A DNA stretch of 64,000 nt from Lamellibrachia columna (taxonomy: Eukaryota > Annelida > Polychaeta > Sabellida > Siboglinidae), in NCBI GenBank assembly GCA_963662155.1, contig OY759263.1:26052548-26116547 (forward strand), in the 5' to 3' direction. The translations under genes and the position numbers were made by a program. The notes under the pieces were generated by a model, which was not told where the DNA came from, did not search any database, and saw nothing but the letters and a program-made list of their open reading frames with translations. Numbering within the stretch: the first letter of the stretch is position 1; each line of letters starts with the position of its first letter. Below are positions 11,101 through 25,100 of this stretch, piece by piece.

Positions 11101-14100
11101 TGGATGTTCACCTGATGGACAGCTGTATGTAAATGAGAGAACTCTCTGGCCCTTTGTGTCCATGGTAAGCACTTTCTACGGGTGTGTGCAGGAACACCTC
11201 CGATGTAGGCAGTGGAACAACTTTCCATCTCAAGGCCGGTGTTGCAAAACACACTGAGCTGTAGGCATGGAAAGCATCGAAGCCAATAACGCTATGTTTG
11301 TTTTCAACATTGTCCTTATCTTTCTTGCATCGATCGTCTGTGTGTGTCTACAATGTAGTGTAGAACTGTGGCATGTTGATGCTCGGTCTACAGCAGTAGT
11401 TCTGTCTTGACTACTGCCGTGCCATTATTGCTCTTGTTTCATTGTTCGCATGCTTGCCAGGCGTCTGACTTTGGCGAGCGCAAACTGTCTCTGCGCATCC
11501 ACAAGGTACGGTGTGCATTGTCCATCTGGCGATCTGGCCTGTGTGTTGGTTCGTCTGTTTGGCTCGCACTGTGGTACATTTATGGCGTGAATTTTACTGT
11601 AATGAAGCATGCATGCTTGGCATGGTTGACCTCTGTGTTGGCTTTACGATATTCAACGTCTTTGAGTGAAATTGTCATGGTTTATAGGTGCTGAATGTTC
11701 ATGTTTTTGCCGTTTACTGGAAAAAAAAATGTTGTCACCTGTCTGGTTTTTTCTCTATGTCTTCCTCTCTCGTTTTTCCTTTCTCGTTTTTTCTCTGTCA
11801 CTCTTACTCGCTCTCCCACTTTCCCTCTCAACATCCATCGCTCCCCTCTTTCCATCTCTCTATCCCTTCTCTCTCAATGCTTGATTATTCATACAGGTTT
11901 CTCACACTATTGGTTTGATGTTAATTATTTGTGTTGTTGTTCTACTTGTTGTTGTTCTGCGTGTTGTTGCTCTGGGTGTTGTTGTTCCACGTGTTGTTTC
12001 TCTGCGTGTTGTTGCTCTGAGTTACCTGTTGCTTGACTCTGGTTGTTTAAATGTGATGATTTATGTGTTCCTCTGTTTGTTTTTTAATTGCTTGCCCTTT
12101 TTGGTTTGACATGTTTTTCCAATATTTGTCATCACTTAAATGTTTCGGGTCTTGCTGTACCCGCGTAGTTGTGTCTTTCCAAGCTATGAATCAACCAGTT
12201 GTTCATCCAACCCACCAGCCAGTACAATTACCACCTGGTCCCTGCGTTTTCTACCCAGTTGATGAAATTAATTACATGTTATCTGGGATTAGATATTACT
12301 GTTCCAGTGTCACCGTGACTACTGTACACACAGTGTATTGTCATTTATTGTTTACTTAAAATCCCAATGAAATTAAGTTTGTCATGCAGTGTTCTGGTGT
12401 AAGACATATTGGCTGTAATCAGCAGCTGAACCTGTTCCCTGTGTCACTACATACCTCTGATGATGTGCCATTCAACAGACTTACTATCAGTGTTATTTAA
12501 GGCAAATTGCCCATATGAAACCATGCCCTGCCCTTATGATATGTTATACATATTATATACAGATTAATAAACATTTTAAATATAGTATTATTTGCAAAAC
12601 TTATTCATAAAAATTGTTTTCAGCAGATTGGTTCGTGTAGGTTTGAGCTGGTTCTAAAAACCAGGTTTCATCCGTATCACAATGCATGCTGACCGTATGA
12701 GCTGGACCTAACAAATCACATGTAGAACGACAGTTGTTGGTGGACCTCTAGGCTGCGTGTGTGAGTTAAACAACACTGGAGTGATGGAACATGTTGAGAA
12801 TCACCTTACTCACGTATTGTGTTCTTACAGGATGTGGCAGAGATGTTAGGCAACTTGGGCAGTGCGTCTTGGGCTGACAGGAAGGAGGGGCTCAACGAGT
12901 TACAAAATTTACTACACAGTCAAAGATGTCTCAAGTGAGTCTTGACAGTTTCACCGTTAGCAAACACCTGTTTACACGAGTGAATTTGGTCCGATTTTCT
13001 GATTATGTTGTACGACGCCATATAGTACAATACAACTGGACCAGAATCACTCGTGTAAACACCTTTGCGAGACCGATTAGCAACGCTAATTTGTGGCTAT
13101 GACTGGGTCATACAATTGAACCAGTTCCAATGCTACGAAAGTCGGGTGAGATTTTTGAAGCATTAGCCAATCAGCAACTGCCGCGACCAACAGGTGTGGG
13201 ACTTGTCATGACCTTTCATCAAAGCTCAAGTGGGGATTGGTGCAAGTTAGTAGGTTGCACTCGCATTGTCTAGACACAATCAGATCAAAATCAGATACAA
13301 ATCGCTCTTGTAAATGGGCTTTAGCTAATCTGACTCGTCTTGGAAGCCAGTCAGAAAAATTGGTGTCTTGTTTAAGGGTTATGGTTGGGCAGTTTGTCAC
13401 AAATGTTGTGGATTGGGGATTAAGTCCTCCAAGTAATTTACTCCAGAATCCTATCCTAGGGCTTGTCAAATTCATTCCCTTGTGTAATAGTAAACAAGTT
13501 TGGCTTCATTGTAAGACCAATTATATTCAGAGTTTTGGGATCAGTTACATTGTAATTATAATTAAAATGCAAATTTTTTAATTGGGATTGTTGTTTTTTT
13601 AATAATTAGAATTGGTGAAAATGTAATTGTATTTTCAATTATATCATGTAACTTTTTAATGCAAACTATTCACTATATAACTAACTATAATATGTTGCAT
13701 ATATCATATCTGTTTGTCACCATGTACCATAATAAGCTGAAATTAAATAAAGCTGCTCAGATATTTTTTTTTTGCCGTTCAGTTTGTCTATGGTTGCTTT
13801 GTTCACATATTGTTATTTTGTATTGAATTGATAATTAGAATTGGTATTTTGTTATGTGATTGACCCCTAGTCTGATTGTATTTGTTTTCTTGCAGCCGCG
13901 TGGAATTAAAGAAGGTAACAGATATTTTCACGAGGATGTTTCACGATCCACATGGAAAGGTGAGTCATATTTACTTGGAGGTTAGTAGACAACTAATCCG
14001 CATGGAAAGGTATGTCATTACAAATATGGTTACTAGGAGGTTAGTAATCAAGTAATAACTAGGAGGTGGGGAAGCTAGGTTTCATCAGAAACGTTCTTTC

Positions 14101-16115
14101 AACTAGTTTGGCTTTAGTGTCGACATTTAAAGGATTAAACAACAGTAATATTTTGCAACATGAAAGTCATTAACGTTTTAAAGTCGTTATACAGATATTA
14201 AGGTATTTGAATTGTTGACAAATAAAAAGTCAAATGTATATCATTATATAAATAAGATTTTCAGTTGAAGCGTTATTTAAAAAAGTGGAATGTTCTTATT
14301 ATAAAAGCAGCAACAATTTTGTCTTGTCGCCAACCTGCATTAGTGTATCTGTCAAATCCTACAATTTTATTTTTGGAGAAAATGTTACATGCTGATGATG
14401 TCGCCCAAACCGACTGGATTCTGTCTTCACGTCCGGGGGGGGTTATTCCATCTCTGACACCAACCAGCAATAAGAAGCCGCACAAATCTCGTAGTCTGCA
14501 AGTGTCTTTCCCTGTGCGTAGACTATTTTTTCAGGGTATAAAAATCCTCAAAATCACTGGCACTTTATTCGTGTGACATGAACCCCAGAAGTAAAATGCT
14601 GATCTGTCTCCAGGTGTTCAGTCTGTTCCTCGACACACTTATTGACCTGGTGGTGACGCACCACGCCGACCTGTGCGACTGGCTACACGTCTGTCTGACA
14701 CGCCTCCTCACAAAGATGGGGGCCGACATCTTCGGCTCCGTGCACACGAAGGTGCTGCGCGCCCTCGACATTGTCCGGTAAGTGACCTTTATGGGTCAGG
14801 AGGTCATAGGTCATGAGCCAGTGTCTCTTACCCTGAAGAGTTATGTAGAATTTCCATTTATGTGTAGGGCATTTCAGGTGGGTATCCATTCTCTAAGACA
14901 TCCACGGTTAAGGGATTTTTCCCTTTTTCTGGGTTCTCTTTGATGGTCTCCATGCAGCTGTAGGGGAAGGCAGTGTTAGTTGAGCCATTTTTCATTCTTT
15001 TTGATATTTAAGGCACAATCATATTCAGGGCTGGGTCCAGTTATGTAATTGTAATTGATTACAGCAAAATGTAATTGTAATTGACTTTGGTTTTTAAATT
15101 CTGCTGTTATTGTAATTGAAATATTTTGTGTCATTGCATCAATCACATTATTGTTTTCTATAACAAACTACCAGAAAAAACTCTACAAAAATATAAATAC
15201 TCTCTCACACAAATTGAAAATGAAGATCTTAATTAAAACACCTGCAGGACCTGCTCATATAATCAAAGGAATGTTCAGATATAACAAGTGCACCAATAAA
15301 ATACCTCTGGCCTTCCTTCTAAGCAATATTTAATTGCAATCTGCCAGCAGACATTTTACACCAGGCTTCCAAAGGGTCTCCAAGTATGCCAAAAGGCACC
15401 ATCACTAGCTGTTTTCAAGGTGTACCCCAATTGGTCATTAGTCTGTCTTTTCTGTGATTCTGTAGTCTATCACAGTGTGCCTAGTGAAGGACCAGGTGGT
15501 GGCTTCTGTTGATACAGTACTTAACACTGCCCAAGTCAGTAAATAAGCTCAGTTGAGAGTGAGCTTCAACCCACAGGTTTATTATGTAAGAATACTGACT
15601 GGGCTTGAAGCCAAGAGACTCATGGTAGGCAAACTAGGGTACAACCTCAAAACTAGGGTACAACCTCAAAACACAACTGCCAAGTAAACCAATTTGGGTA
15701 TACTAGAGTAGACAGAATGGGTGTACACCAAGAGAATGGGTGTACACCAAGAGAATGGGTGTACACCATGGGGGTATAGACAAAACCCCTTGGGACGTAT
15801 TTTGATGTGAACAATGCTAATGTACTGGTATGAATTATTTGTGTTTACATTTTGTGAGTAGAATTGCTTTGAAATGGCAATAGATTGGAGAGACTCATTA
15901 GGATTTCAAATGGTTGTGGCCTTTGTTTATAGTTGTACTGTGATTAAACATGTAATTAAACATTAATTAATGTACCAAGCAAACATTACATTATATTTAT
16001 AAGGAACAATAATATTGATCTAGTAAATTGTATTTGAAATCATGAAGTCACGGTTCAACAAAATGTACAAACATCCCAAGTCCAATATATTTGTTTATCA
16101 ATTGTAGTATTCACA

Positions 16116-16183
<68 letters not shown>

Positions 16184-19100
16184 TGCACAAACACAGCAAC
16201 ATGCACTACATAATTAACAAATGGTTCTGCACACTACAAATGTCATTGAAATTGTGTAATTGTAATTGATTTGAAAATTTTAGAAGTGTAATTGTAATTG
16301 AACTAAAAAAATTAAAGTAATTGTAATTGATTTAATTTTTTTTATTTGACCCAGCCCTGATCATATTCATATGTTGTTTTTACTCATATAAACTACGAGT
16401 ATTAGTAGATCATTTTAAACCAAGATAATATATCTAGTATGCATAGATAATTATATGTAGCTGATTGAAATAGAGTTGGTAACGTGGCTCAACTTACCCC
16501 ACACCAAGTGTTAGTTGTAGTGTAGTGTAAGTTGGATAAATGCTTTATTTGTATAATTTACATAGGCCTTATACTAAAATTTAATAACTCAGCCAACACA
16601 TCTGCCAAATGCATACAACACATCTCTGACAAATCTACACGGTTAATGAATAAGTCAGCACACTTAATTAACTTAGACTTATAGGCCTTGCTCGGGAAAA
16701 TGAATTCCTTGAGGTATATTTTGGGGTAAAGTATACTCGCCTTCATTCTTTAACTGCTGCTCAACTAAACCTCCCTTGGGTGGCTCAACTAGCCCAGTTT
16801 CGACAATTAAGCTTTTTAATTAATTTCTCATTAATGCACGAGGTGGTATAAATAATATTCTTCCCTGTGTATAGTTAAACCATTTGTAACTGCCCAGAAA
16901 ATAAAGTCTGGTCACATGTGTTGATAGTTTACACACCAGCAGACATTTATCACAATCTCCCAAAAGTTTTGAAAAACAAAAAAAACATACTCTTAGCTCA
17001 CATTTTCTGACCGTTGTGACAAATGACATGTATTGTACGTCAGTCGTGTTCTAATAACATGTTCAATCACTGTTGCTACCATGCAACTGTCACTGCTGTA
17101 GTTTCCTATGAAACATGGGTGGCTCAACTAACCCAGTGGCTCAACTGGCTTGTCCACTGTGCTTGTGATTAATTATCGTACATCTTAGTTAATTGATACA
17201 TCTCTGCCACTGTTTACATGTATGACTAAGCCTGTTTCCAGAACCTGCTCTTGTATCTTGTGTTTCCATAGCATCAACATAGACATTGTTGCATACTAAA
17301 TCAAGCAGGTGTTTGAGAACTCTTGAACATAGACAGACAATTGCCATAGCCATAGGCCAGTGAGCCAATGCTAGCAAGTTCTTGTCAGAGCCAGTGAGTT
17401 CTCATATGTTTACTATATGTTGTAGAGAATACTTTCCATACGATTGGCAGTTCAACATACTCATCAAGTTCTCAGTAGACCAGACGCAATCGCCCAGCCT
17501 CAAAGTAAGTGCTGCTTGGAACATATTTAATGTGTCTGTCAAATGTATGCAGTATTTTTTAAAGGTGCAAAGTTGTATCGTTTTTATCATAAATCATGCA
17601 ATATAGTGTAAGCTATATATATTCTAACATCACGGATGTCCAAATGTGTTAAAATGAATCATATTTTTGAAAATGTACTTTGAATATATATCTGTCTAAT
17701 TTGAATATTTCAAGGCAAATTGCGGGCACAGGGAATATATTTTTACGGGTTTTACTAATATGCCGATTACATGATCCTGTGAATGCCTGATCACATGATC
17801 CTGTGAATTCCTGATCACATGATCCTGTGAACGCCTGATCACATGATTATGTGAACGCTTGATCCCAATAAACTTTGCCAACAGGTTTGGAAATTGTTGC
17901 CAGCTGTCCACGAATGTACCTTTGATATTCCCGTATGGATAATGGTCAAATTATATTAAAAAATGTTGGTTTATTAAAACACATTTGGGCGTTCAAGATG
18001 TTAGAACAGATGTAGTTTATACTGTAAGACATTGCTGTACGATAAAAATTGTCAGTCTTTGTACTAAGCCAAATATTTTTATTTGTACATTATTTTCTTG
18101 TAGAGAAATCATGTTGCTACAGGTGTTGGTTTGCAAAACAGTTATTGTAACTTTAACTTGATTTCAGTTCTCACAATAATTGTGCAGTCAATTGATAGCT
18201 TGGTAGCAGGTTTATAAAACATTGCTTTTTAGCTCTGATGTTCGGGCATTTTCCAACGGTGTAGAGTAAGGTTGTTTAGAAGAATTAATGTTCAGACTTG
18301 AGTAGTCCTGCTTAAATGGTTCTTAAATTGCCTGATAACTGTTTGGTTTTATTTTTCCCCCGCCCGTTATCAACCTCTCCCTGCTTCTCCGCGTCCCTGC
18401 TCCAGGAAAAGGTATGGTTTGTGGCTATCTGCGTGCCCCTTCTTCCCGCCCGGCCTTGCCTCTTACCTGCTACTAACAACCCACAGCTGACTATCTACCC
18501 CACGTGAATGCGTTCTACATAGCTGACTATCTACCCCATGTGAATGCATTCTAGTTCGTCATGCTCTGTAACTAATCGTAAAACTCTTGCGGCTTCATTG
18601 GTCAGATCGCGGATGTAACCATGATGTTTCTGAACTGTCATTTGATGGTGTAATTTTACATTATATGGTCAGACAGGCAGGGTTGGATTCAGTTTCAATT
18701 GTCACTTACAGTTACACAGTGTCATAAAAGTTCAATTACAATTAATTTTTTTAGTTACGCCACTTCAAAAAAATTAGTTACAATTATGTTGTTTCAAAAA
18801 TCGATTATGGTGCTTCATAAAGAATCGGTTGCAATAGTTCCTAGGTTGGGTACAACTACGTTGTTTTATAAAAGAAGATTACATGTAACATTACTGTTAA
18901 TTTTAGAAATCACATTCTTGCTGCCTGGTTTCAGTACTGTTACAGTGGTCAATTTCAAAGTTTCATAAAAATTACAGTTGTGTTAAAAAAAATTATTTTC
19001 AATTAATTACACAGCTTAATTAATTACTCTAATTGATTACACAATTACAATTGAATCCAACCCTGTAGAGGAGCTAGTTTTTACATGTCTCCACCCTGCC

Positions 19101-22100
19101 TCACGAACACCACCTAGTGGCAGTCAGAAACATCACAGTATGTAGTCTAGCCGATGGGATCTCTAGCGAAGTTGTCAGAGAATTATGGTTGGTTGTTGAG
19201 TGAAACGATCTGAAATGCGTTAACTTTTGACCGACCCCCCCTAATGTTTAATCCTGATGTTGGTATCACTCTCATTGTTAATGTTGGCGTTTAATGGATT
19301 CTGAAATATCGTATATCAAAAGTGACGGTGATGTGTGCCAAAATATAAGCCCTATTTGTGGCGTTGAAATCTTCAGGAAGATATATGTTTCTGCTTTGAA
19401 GTGATTAACGGGTGATTATATGCTTAGTGAATCTGCCAAAAAATACTGACATCTGTCATTTAACAGGATTATATTTGGTTTTGAAGGTCTATAGGTCATT
19501 CAAATTACCTTTTGTTGAAATTGTCCCAGACTTGTTATGTACTGGCAGTTAAATGCTAGACTCAATCAGAGTAGGCTCACTTTGGAAGGTAAGGGTTCAC
19601 GTCAGTCGCCAGAATGACACAGCTTCTCTAGCTTTGCTGCAGTCTAACAAATGCATTTGTGGCTAAGTCTAACACTTTACTAAAGTCGCAGTTTAGCATG
19701 TGCGCTTCTCTTCCAGCTGTTCTTATGTAAGTTACTTTGGTGAACTTCCTCACACAGATGATGTTGGACCAGTAAATTGTGAGATAGTTACACAAGAAAA
19801 TGCAGTAAATTTACCCACGCTACTCTGTCATTGTTTACCATAAGATTAACTTAGTATCATGCCGCAGTGACTGACCTAGGTGATCACAGAAGTGTGTGTT
19901 GATGTTTACCATAAGATTAACTTAGTATCATGCCGCAGTGACTGACCTAGGTGATCACAGAAGTGTGTGTTGATGTTTACCATAAGATTAACTTAGTATC
20001 ATGCCGCCATGACTGACCTAGGTGATCACAGAAGTGTGTGTTGATGTTTACCATAAGATTAACTTAGTATCATGCCGCAGTGACTGACCTAGGTGATCAC
20101 AGAAGTGTGTGTTGATGTTTTTGTTAATCTAGTTTTTTAATCATTAGTGTCCTTTGCTGTAGACGTAGCAATTTCCTTCAGGTTACTGTGTAGTCTTGTC
20201 ACCTCTCTGAATCATGCTACTTCCACTTCCTATTGGTCATCTGTGGTCAAGTGCTGTCATGTGCCCTTTGTTTTAAGTCACATACCCGATCATGTGACAT
20301 AGCATTCTCCAACATGTTCTGTGTTATAAGTGAATATCATATAATGTATATGACAGGAACATATAGATTATGCTTGTTCAGTCAATATATACTTTCATAT
20401 TGGTATGACAAGATCATAGTGGTGCAGAAAATTAACTTGGCAACAGGAACTTTGTGGGTAGTTTGTCTAAAGTCACTCCTGGGGAGCATTGTCAGGTAGT
20501 ATGAGGCTAACCTGAGTTTTGTTCAGCAAGGCACTTGTAGAATGAGCCACTTATGATCAAATTAATGTGACACTGCAGCGCTAAACATGCACTGAAAATA
20601 TTATCTTTGTTAATATCGCACATACTTATAATAGATTCGTACTCATGTCACAACGTTATTATCGTACAGTTTTGGAGTTAGGAAATGTAAGAAATTTGTG
20701 TGTGGTTCATGAAGGGTTTGTGGGTTTTATAGTGCAATATTTTTCTTAAGATCTGATAGATCGACTCATTGTGTTATTTCATGGATTTCAACATGAAAAT
20801 GTGTTAGCAGTATGTTCTCAGAATGTAATAAAAGTTGTTAGCCAGTCAGAGTAAGATTGGTTTGGTTAGTTCACTGAAGACTACATAAATCAATAGTTGC
20901 AGCATGTTTTTAGTCAAACGCTTTTTTAGCATTTATGTCTTAAAATACTTCATCCATATATCTACTGGAAAACTTCACGTCATCAAATGCAAATGACCTA
21001 GAGTTTGTTTGTTCATCATTTGAACACATGAGACCTGTTTGTCATCTGTAAATGTGAATAAGCAGAAAACATATTTTTGGTTATGCAAAAAGATCACTCC
21101 TATGTTAACTTGAGATAACTGTATTTGTTTTTGTACACATAAGAGTTAACTGCCCAGTGTATATACAGCGTGAAATCTTTAACGTCATGCATGCATCTAA
21201 TTCATTTGCTCTCATTGAGTTGTCTTATGTTTTTTCACAGTAAATTTTACCCTTTTCTTTGTAACACTTCGACGACAACTTTTAGCTGTCTTCTTCATAC
21301 TGACTACCACTAGATGGCAGCATGCTAGTCATGGTAGGAGCTACCGATTACATAGCCATAGAAGTGTATGGATGGCCCTGCTTGTGGTGACTACTGTGCT
21401 GCCATCTAGAGATAGTCAGTCTGGTGAAGATAGCTGAAAGCTGTCGAAATGATACAAAGAAAACAGGTAAAATTTACTGAAAAACGAGTAACAGATTAAT
21501 ATAAAACAGACATTAGTTTTCCTCTGTGATGCGTAGCAGCATGGGCATGAGTAGAGTGACTCTGCATGACGCGCCTGTAGTTGTATGCAAGAGGATCCTG
21601 CAGGTACTGCCCTGTATTCTAGGTGAAGGTGGCGCTACTGAACTACATCCACAGCCTCACTCTGCTCATGGAGCCGCAACACTTCGTCAACAGCAGCGAC
21701 ATGCGATTGTCCGTCTCAAGATTCATCACCTGGACGACGGAGCCGAAAAGTGCCGAAGTCAGAAAGGCGAGTGTTCTAGCGTTGTTTTTTGCTCTTCGCC
21801 TTGGCTGTCGTTAAGAGTTTATGTTAGGATATAAGCCACTTCATTTGTGTATCAGTCTGAGGTGATGCACTCCTGAACATGGTGTCATCTTGACAGAGTT
21901 GGCTTCTCCATCCTTGAACATACATCATCAATAACCTCCAGACAACACAAACTCTTGGGAGTTCTGAACATTTTTCATTTTAATTATATACACACGCAGA
22001 CAACCCTCCAATCTCTTTGTGGCAGGGCTTTGGCAATTGTTTGTCCTGTTTTAAAAAATATGTACGTAGCAACTATTCACATTTAGTGGGCAGTTGTGTC

Positions 22101-25100
22101 CCAGAATACAACTTGGTTCCTTCTACCAAATCCTTTACTCAGACTGCTTTAGGGTCTGTTCTATTAGTCTCTCAATGCCTTGCCTTTCAACAATATAAAC
22201 AGAATAGATCTGACTACCTGTAGCTAATATTTTGCCTTTCAACATTACAATCATTAATAAAAATGACATCCTATTATGAATATTTTCCTCCAAAATACAA
22301 ACATTGAAGAGAAATCATATCATAGTATGAATATTCTATCTTTAAACATTACAAAACATTGACCACGAGTGATATCCTTGTCTTTAAAGAAGCCGTTCAA
22401 CAATTTACATTGGTTAACTGACGCTCGCTAGTTGGAGGTTTTGTGTAATTAAAATGCTTTAATTCTCTCAACCGATCTTTCATCTCAAAATGCATATAAA
22501 CTAACAGTGTTTTTCTTCATGTTTTTAATCTGTATTGTGGTAGTATATATACCATCAGGAATTGCATAAAATGGGGAATCTGACAACATGGCCCAAAATT
22601 AGTCTCCCCAGTTACTCTCTGTGGGACATTGCAATGCTGAATTTATTTTATCTTGGTTGGTCAAATGTAATAGCCATACAAAACTTTTCACCATCATGAT
22701 CTTTCAACTTTGTTACACGATTTACCGATGATGATAAAAAACAAGCCAATTTTGCAACATATTAAGTTCGCTTTAAGACAATTAATGATGGATCAATAAA
22801 TCACGGATCAATAAATCATTGTACAGTCCCTTTAAACATGACCAACCAATGTTGAGCCAAGCAGACATGTGACCTTGTCATGTGACTCTGTAGGCAGCCC
22901 AGACTGTGCTGATTGGTCTCTTCAATCTCAACCCCCCGGACTTCTCGACGATGTTGGCTGCACTGCCAAAGACATTCCAGGTGCGTAAACATCGTAGGCT
23001 TTATATACAACATATCCCTTTTGTCAGTGAGATTTTGGGTTTTTACAAGTCTTAATTAAAATTAAAATGCTAAGCATAATATTATTCATTGTGTGAAAAG
23101 TTGTCTAGTGTTTGTTGATAACCTTCCTGCTGTAATTGTTCCTGAATTCCTGTTACCAAAACTGCAACGATGACATGTGATTCTTTGTTAAAAACTTTAC
23201 ACGTTATAAATAATTGTTACTCTTGTAGGCAACAGTATCATCCAAGGTTGATGAAACAGCATTCTACTGTATCTTGTAGCTTTAGTTATGACAGTTTTTC
23301 TTGGGGCAGAAGATTGATTCATTCTTACACGTATCCAGTCAGGTCCCTATTCTTGTGTTGGAGGCTACTCCAGACAATGTGGCTAGGTGGTTAGAACATC
23401 GGATTCTCAATAGAGAGAATTGTGGTTCAAATCCTCTTGCTGCCGTTTCAAAGCTTGAGCAATTTCTTTCACTCCACGGTGTCTCAGTTCACTCAGCTGT
23501 GTACCGTGAGTAGACAGTGCTGGATATGTGAACGAATTGTTTTCGTGCAGTAATTGCAGTGTGGCTGAATGCTTCCCAGAGAAGTGGAGTTGGTGTTGAA
23601 AAGAACAGGTCTGCAGTGTTGTTGTCTTGTCCACAGGAGGGCGCCACAAAGATCCTACACAACCACCTGCGCAGTTACAGCCAAGACATGTCTGAACCTC
23701 TCACGCCCCGCAATGCCATTAGTCCGCCCGCCGGCCACGCCAACCGATACCGCTCGTCTCCCGCAAGGTGGTGCTCTTGCAGCTGTATGTTACTGTGGCA
23801 ACCGTCATGAAATGTGTTATTGTATTACTTGTTGCAATGAAAGCCTCGTTGAATCTGAGCTTCTCTTAATAAGGATGTTTATATTTTAAGCATGGATATG
23901 TTCTTGTGATTCTGTTTTTAAGAAAAATGCATACTTATGATATTGATTGGACTCAACATTTCTTTAAAAACATGAGAAAACAAATTTTGTAGATCCTAAA
24001 AAGTCAGTAGTAATTTCCTTTAAAATCTTATTTTTGTAAATAAACATTCCTTTAAATTCCTTTATTTTTATAATTAAATATTCCTTTAAAATCCTTTATT
24101 TTTGTAAATAAACATACCTTTAAATTCCTTTATTTTTATAAGTAAATATTCCTTTAAAATCCTTTATTTTTTTTAAATAAACATTCCTTTAAATTCCTTT
24201 ATTTTTATAAATAAATATTCCTTTAAATTCCTTTATTTTGTAAATAAATATTTAAATATTTCTTAATATTCCTTTTAAAGGTGGTGTGATGACTGTTGTT
24301 CTGCAGGGCAATGGATGAGGTTGACACAGAGAATATGAACCCTGAAGAGATCTACAACTCCTTCAAGAAGACGTCAGCCGACATACAGAGTCTGAGCAAG
24401 CTGGGCAGTCACTTCGACGAAGTCAGGAAGGAACGGGAAAGGTATATTCCTAATGTCGGCATGACACTAAGGGGCTCTATACCTATAATTGGATGTAGTT
24501 GGGTGGGTTATATTTTATTTTATATTTTTAAAGAGAGTTTCCCGGTTGAAAGTTTGCGATAATCGGCTTTCCATTCATTGCATTGGCAATGCGTGTACAC
24601 TGCCTCAAATATTTCTAGGGGGATAGGGGATCGGTGGATGGAGTCAATCCTGTCCAAATTGTTTTTGGATTACTGGTTTTTTTTAATATTTACAAAGCTT
24701 CTTAGAAAACAGTTTTGGATTTATGTGTATAATAATTTGTTGTGTGGTTTAGTTACATGGTTTATATGTACATTTTACAGTCAACTAAGGACATCTTTGT
24801 GGGGGTAGCTGAATTTGTATGTGCTTGTATGGATAATAATATAATAAATGGAGATGAATAACTGTTTTGTGTGTACCGCTGTATTTTTCTGAACTTACTT
24901 GATTTTTGTATTTTATAATAATGATATATTTATTTTTATGTAGCACAGTTTCCTTGAAAACACAATGTGCTTTACATAAAATAAAATAATATTCATATAA
25001 ATTACATGTAAGATATATCTGCAAACCATGAACTATATTGTAATCAGCTCTGCTGTTTAACGGTTCAGATCCATCAACCACAGTTGGTCATGTTCCCATA

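Larger units (their letters stand above)
14778..17425 (+). other. CLASP intron
   Basis: About half is the hAT-type element at 15026-16359. The remainder (16370-17425) is AT-rich unique-looking sequence with no supported feature. Confidence 0.6.
17505..21622 (+). other. CLASP intron, about 4.1 kb
   Basis: Contains the 24-bp and 71-bp tandem repeats, the possible microexon, the MITE at 18678 and the fold-back at 21239. Elsewhere (19130-19830 and 20120-21230) I see no supported feature. Confidence 0.6.

Noticed and set aside
11171..11245. Possible CLASP exon after GTGTGTGCAG
   Set aside because: No usable donor before an in-frame stop, and no CLASP similarity.
11666..12036. Several overlapping 60-110-codon plus-strand frames
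   Set aside because: They run through a polypyrimidine tract and a GTTGTTG repeat; composition is low-complexity.
23380..23450. tRNA gene candidate
   Set aside because: A and B boxes are present but the cloverleaf stems do not close and SINE body sequence follows.
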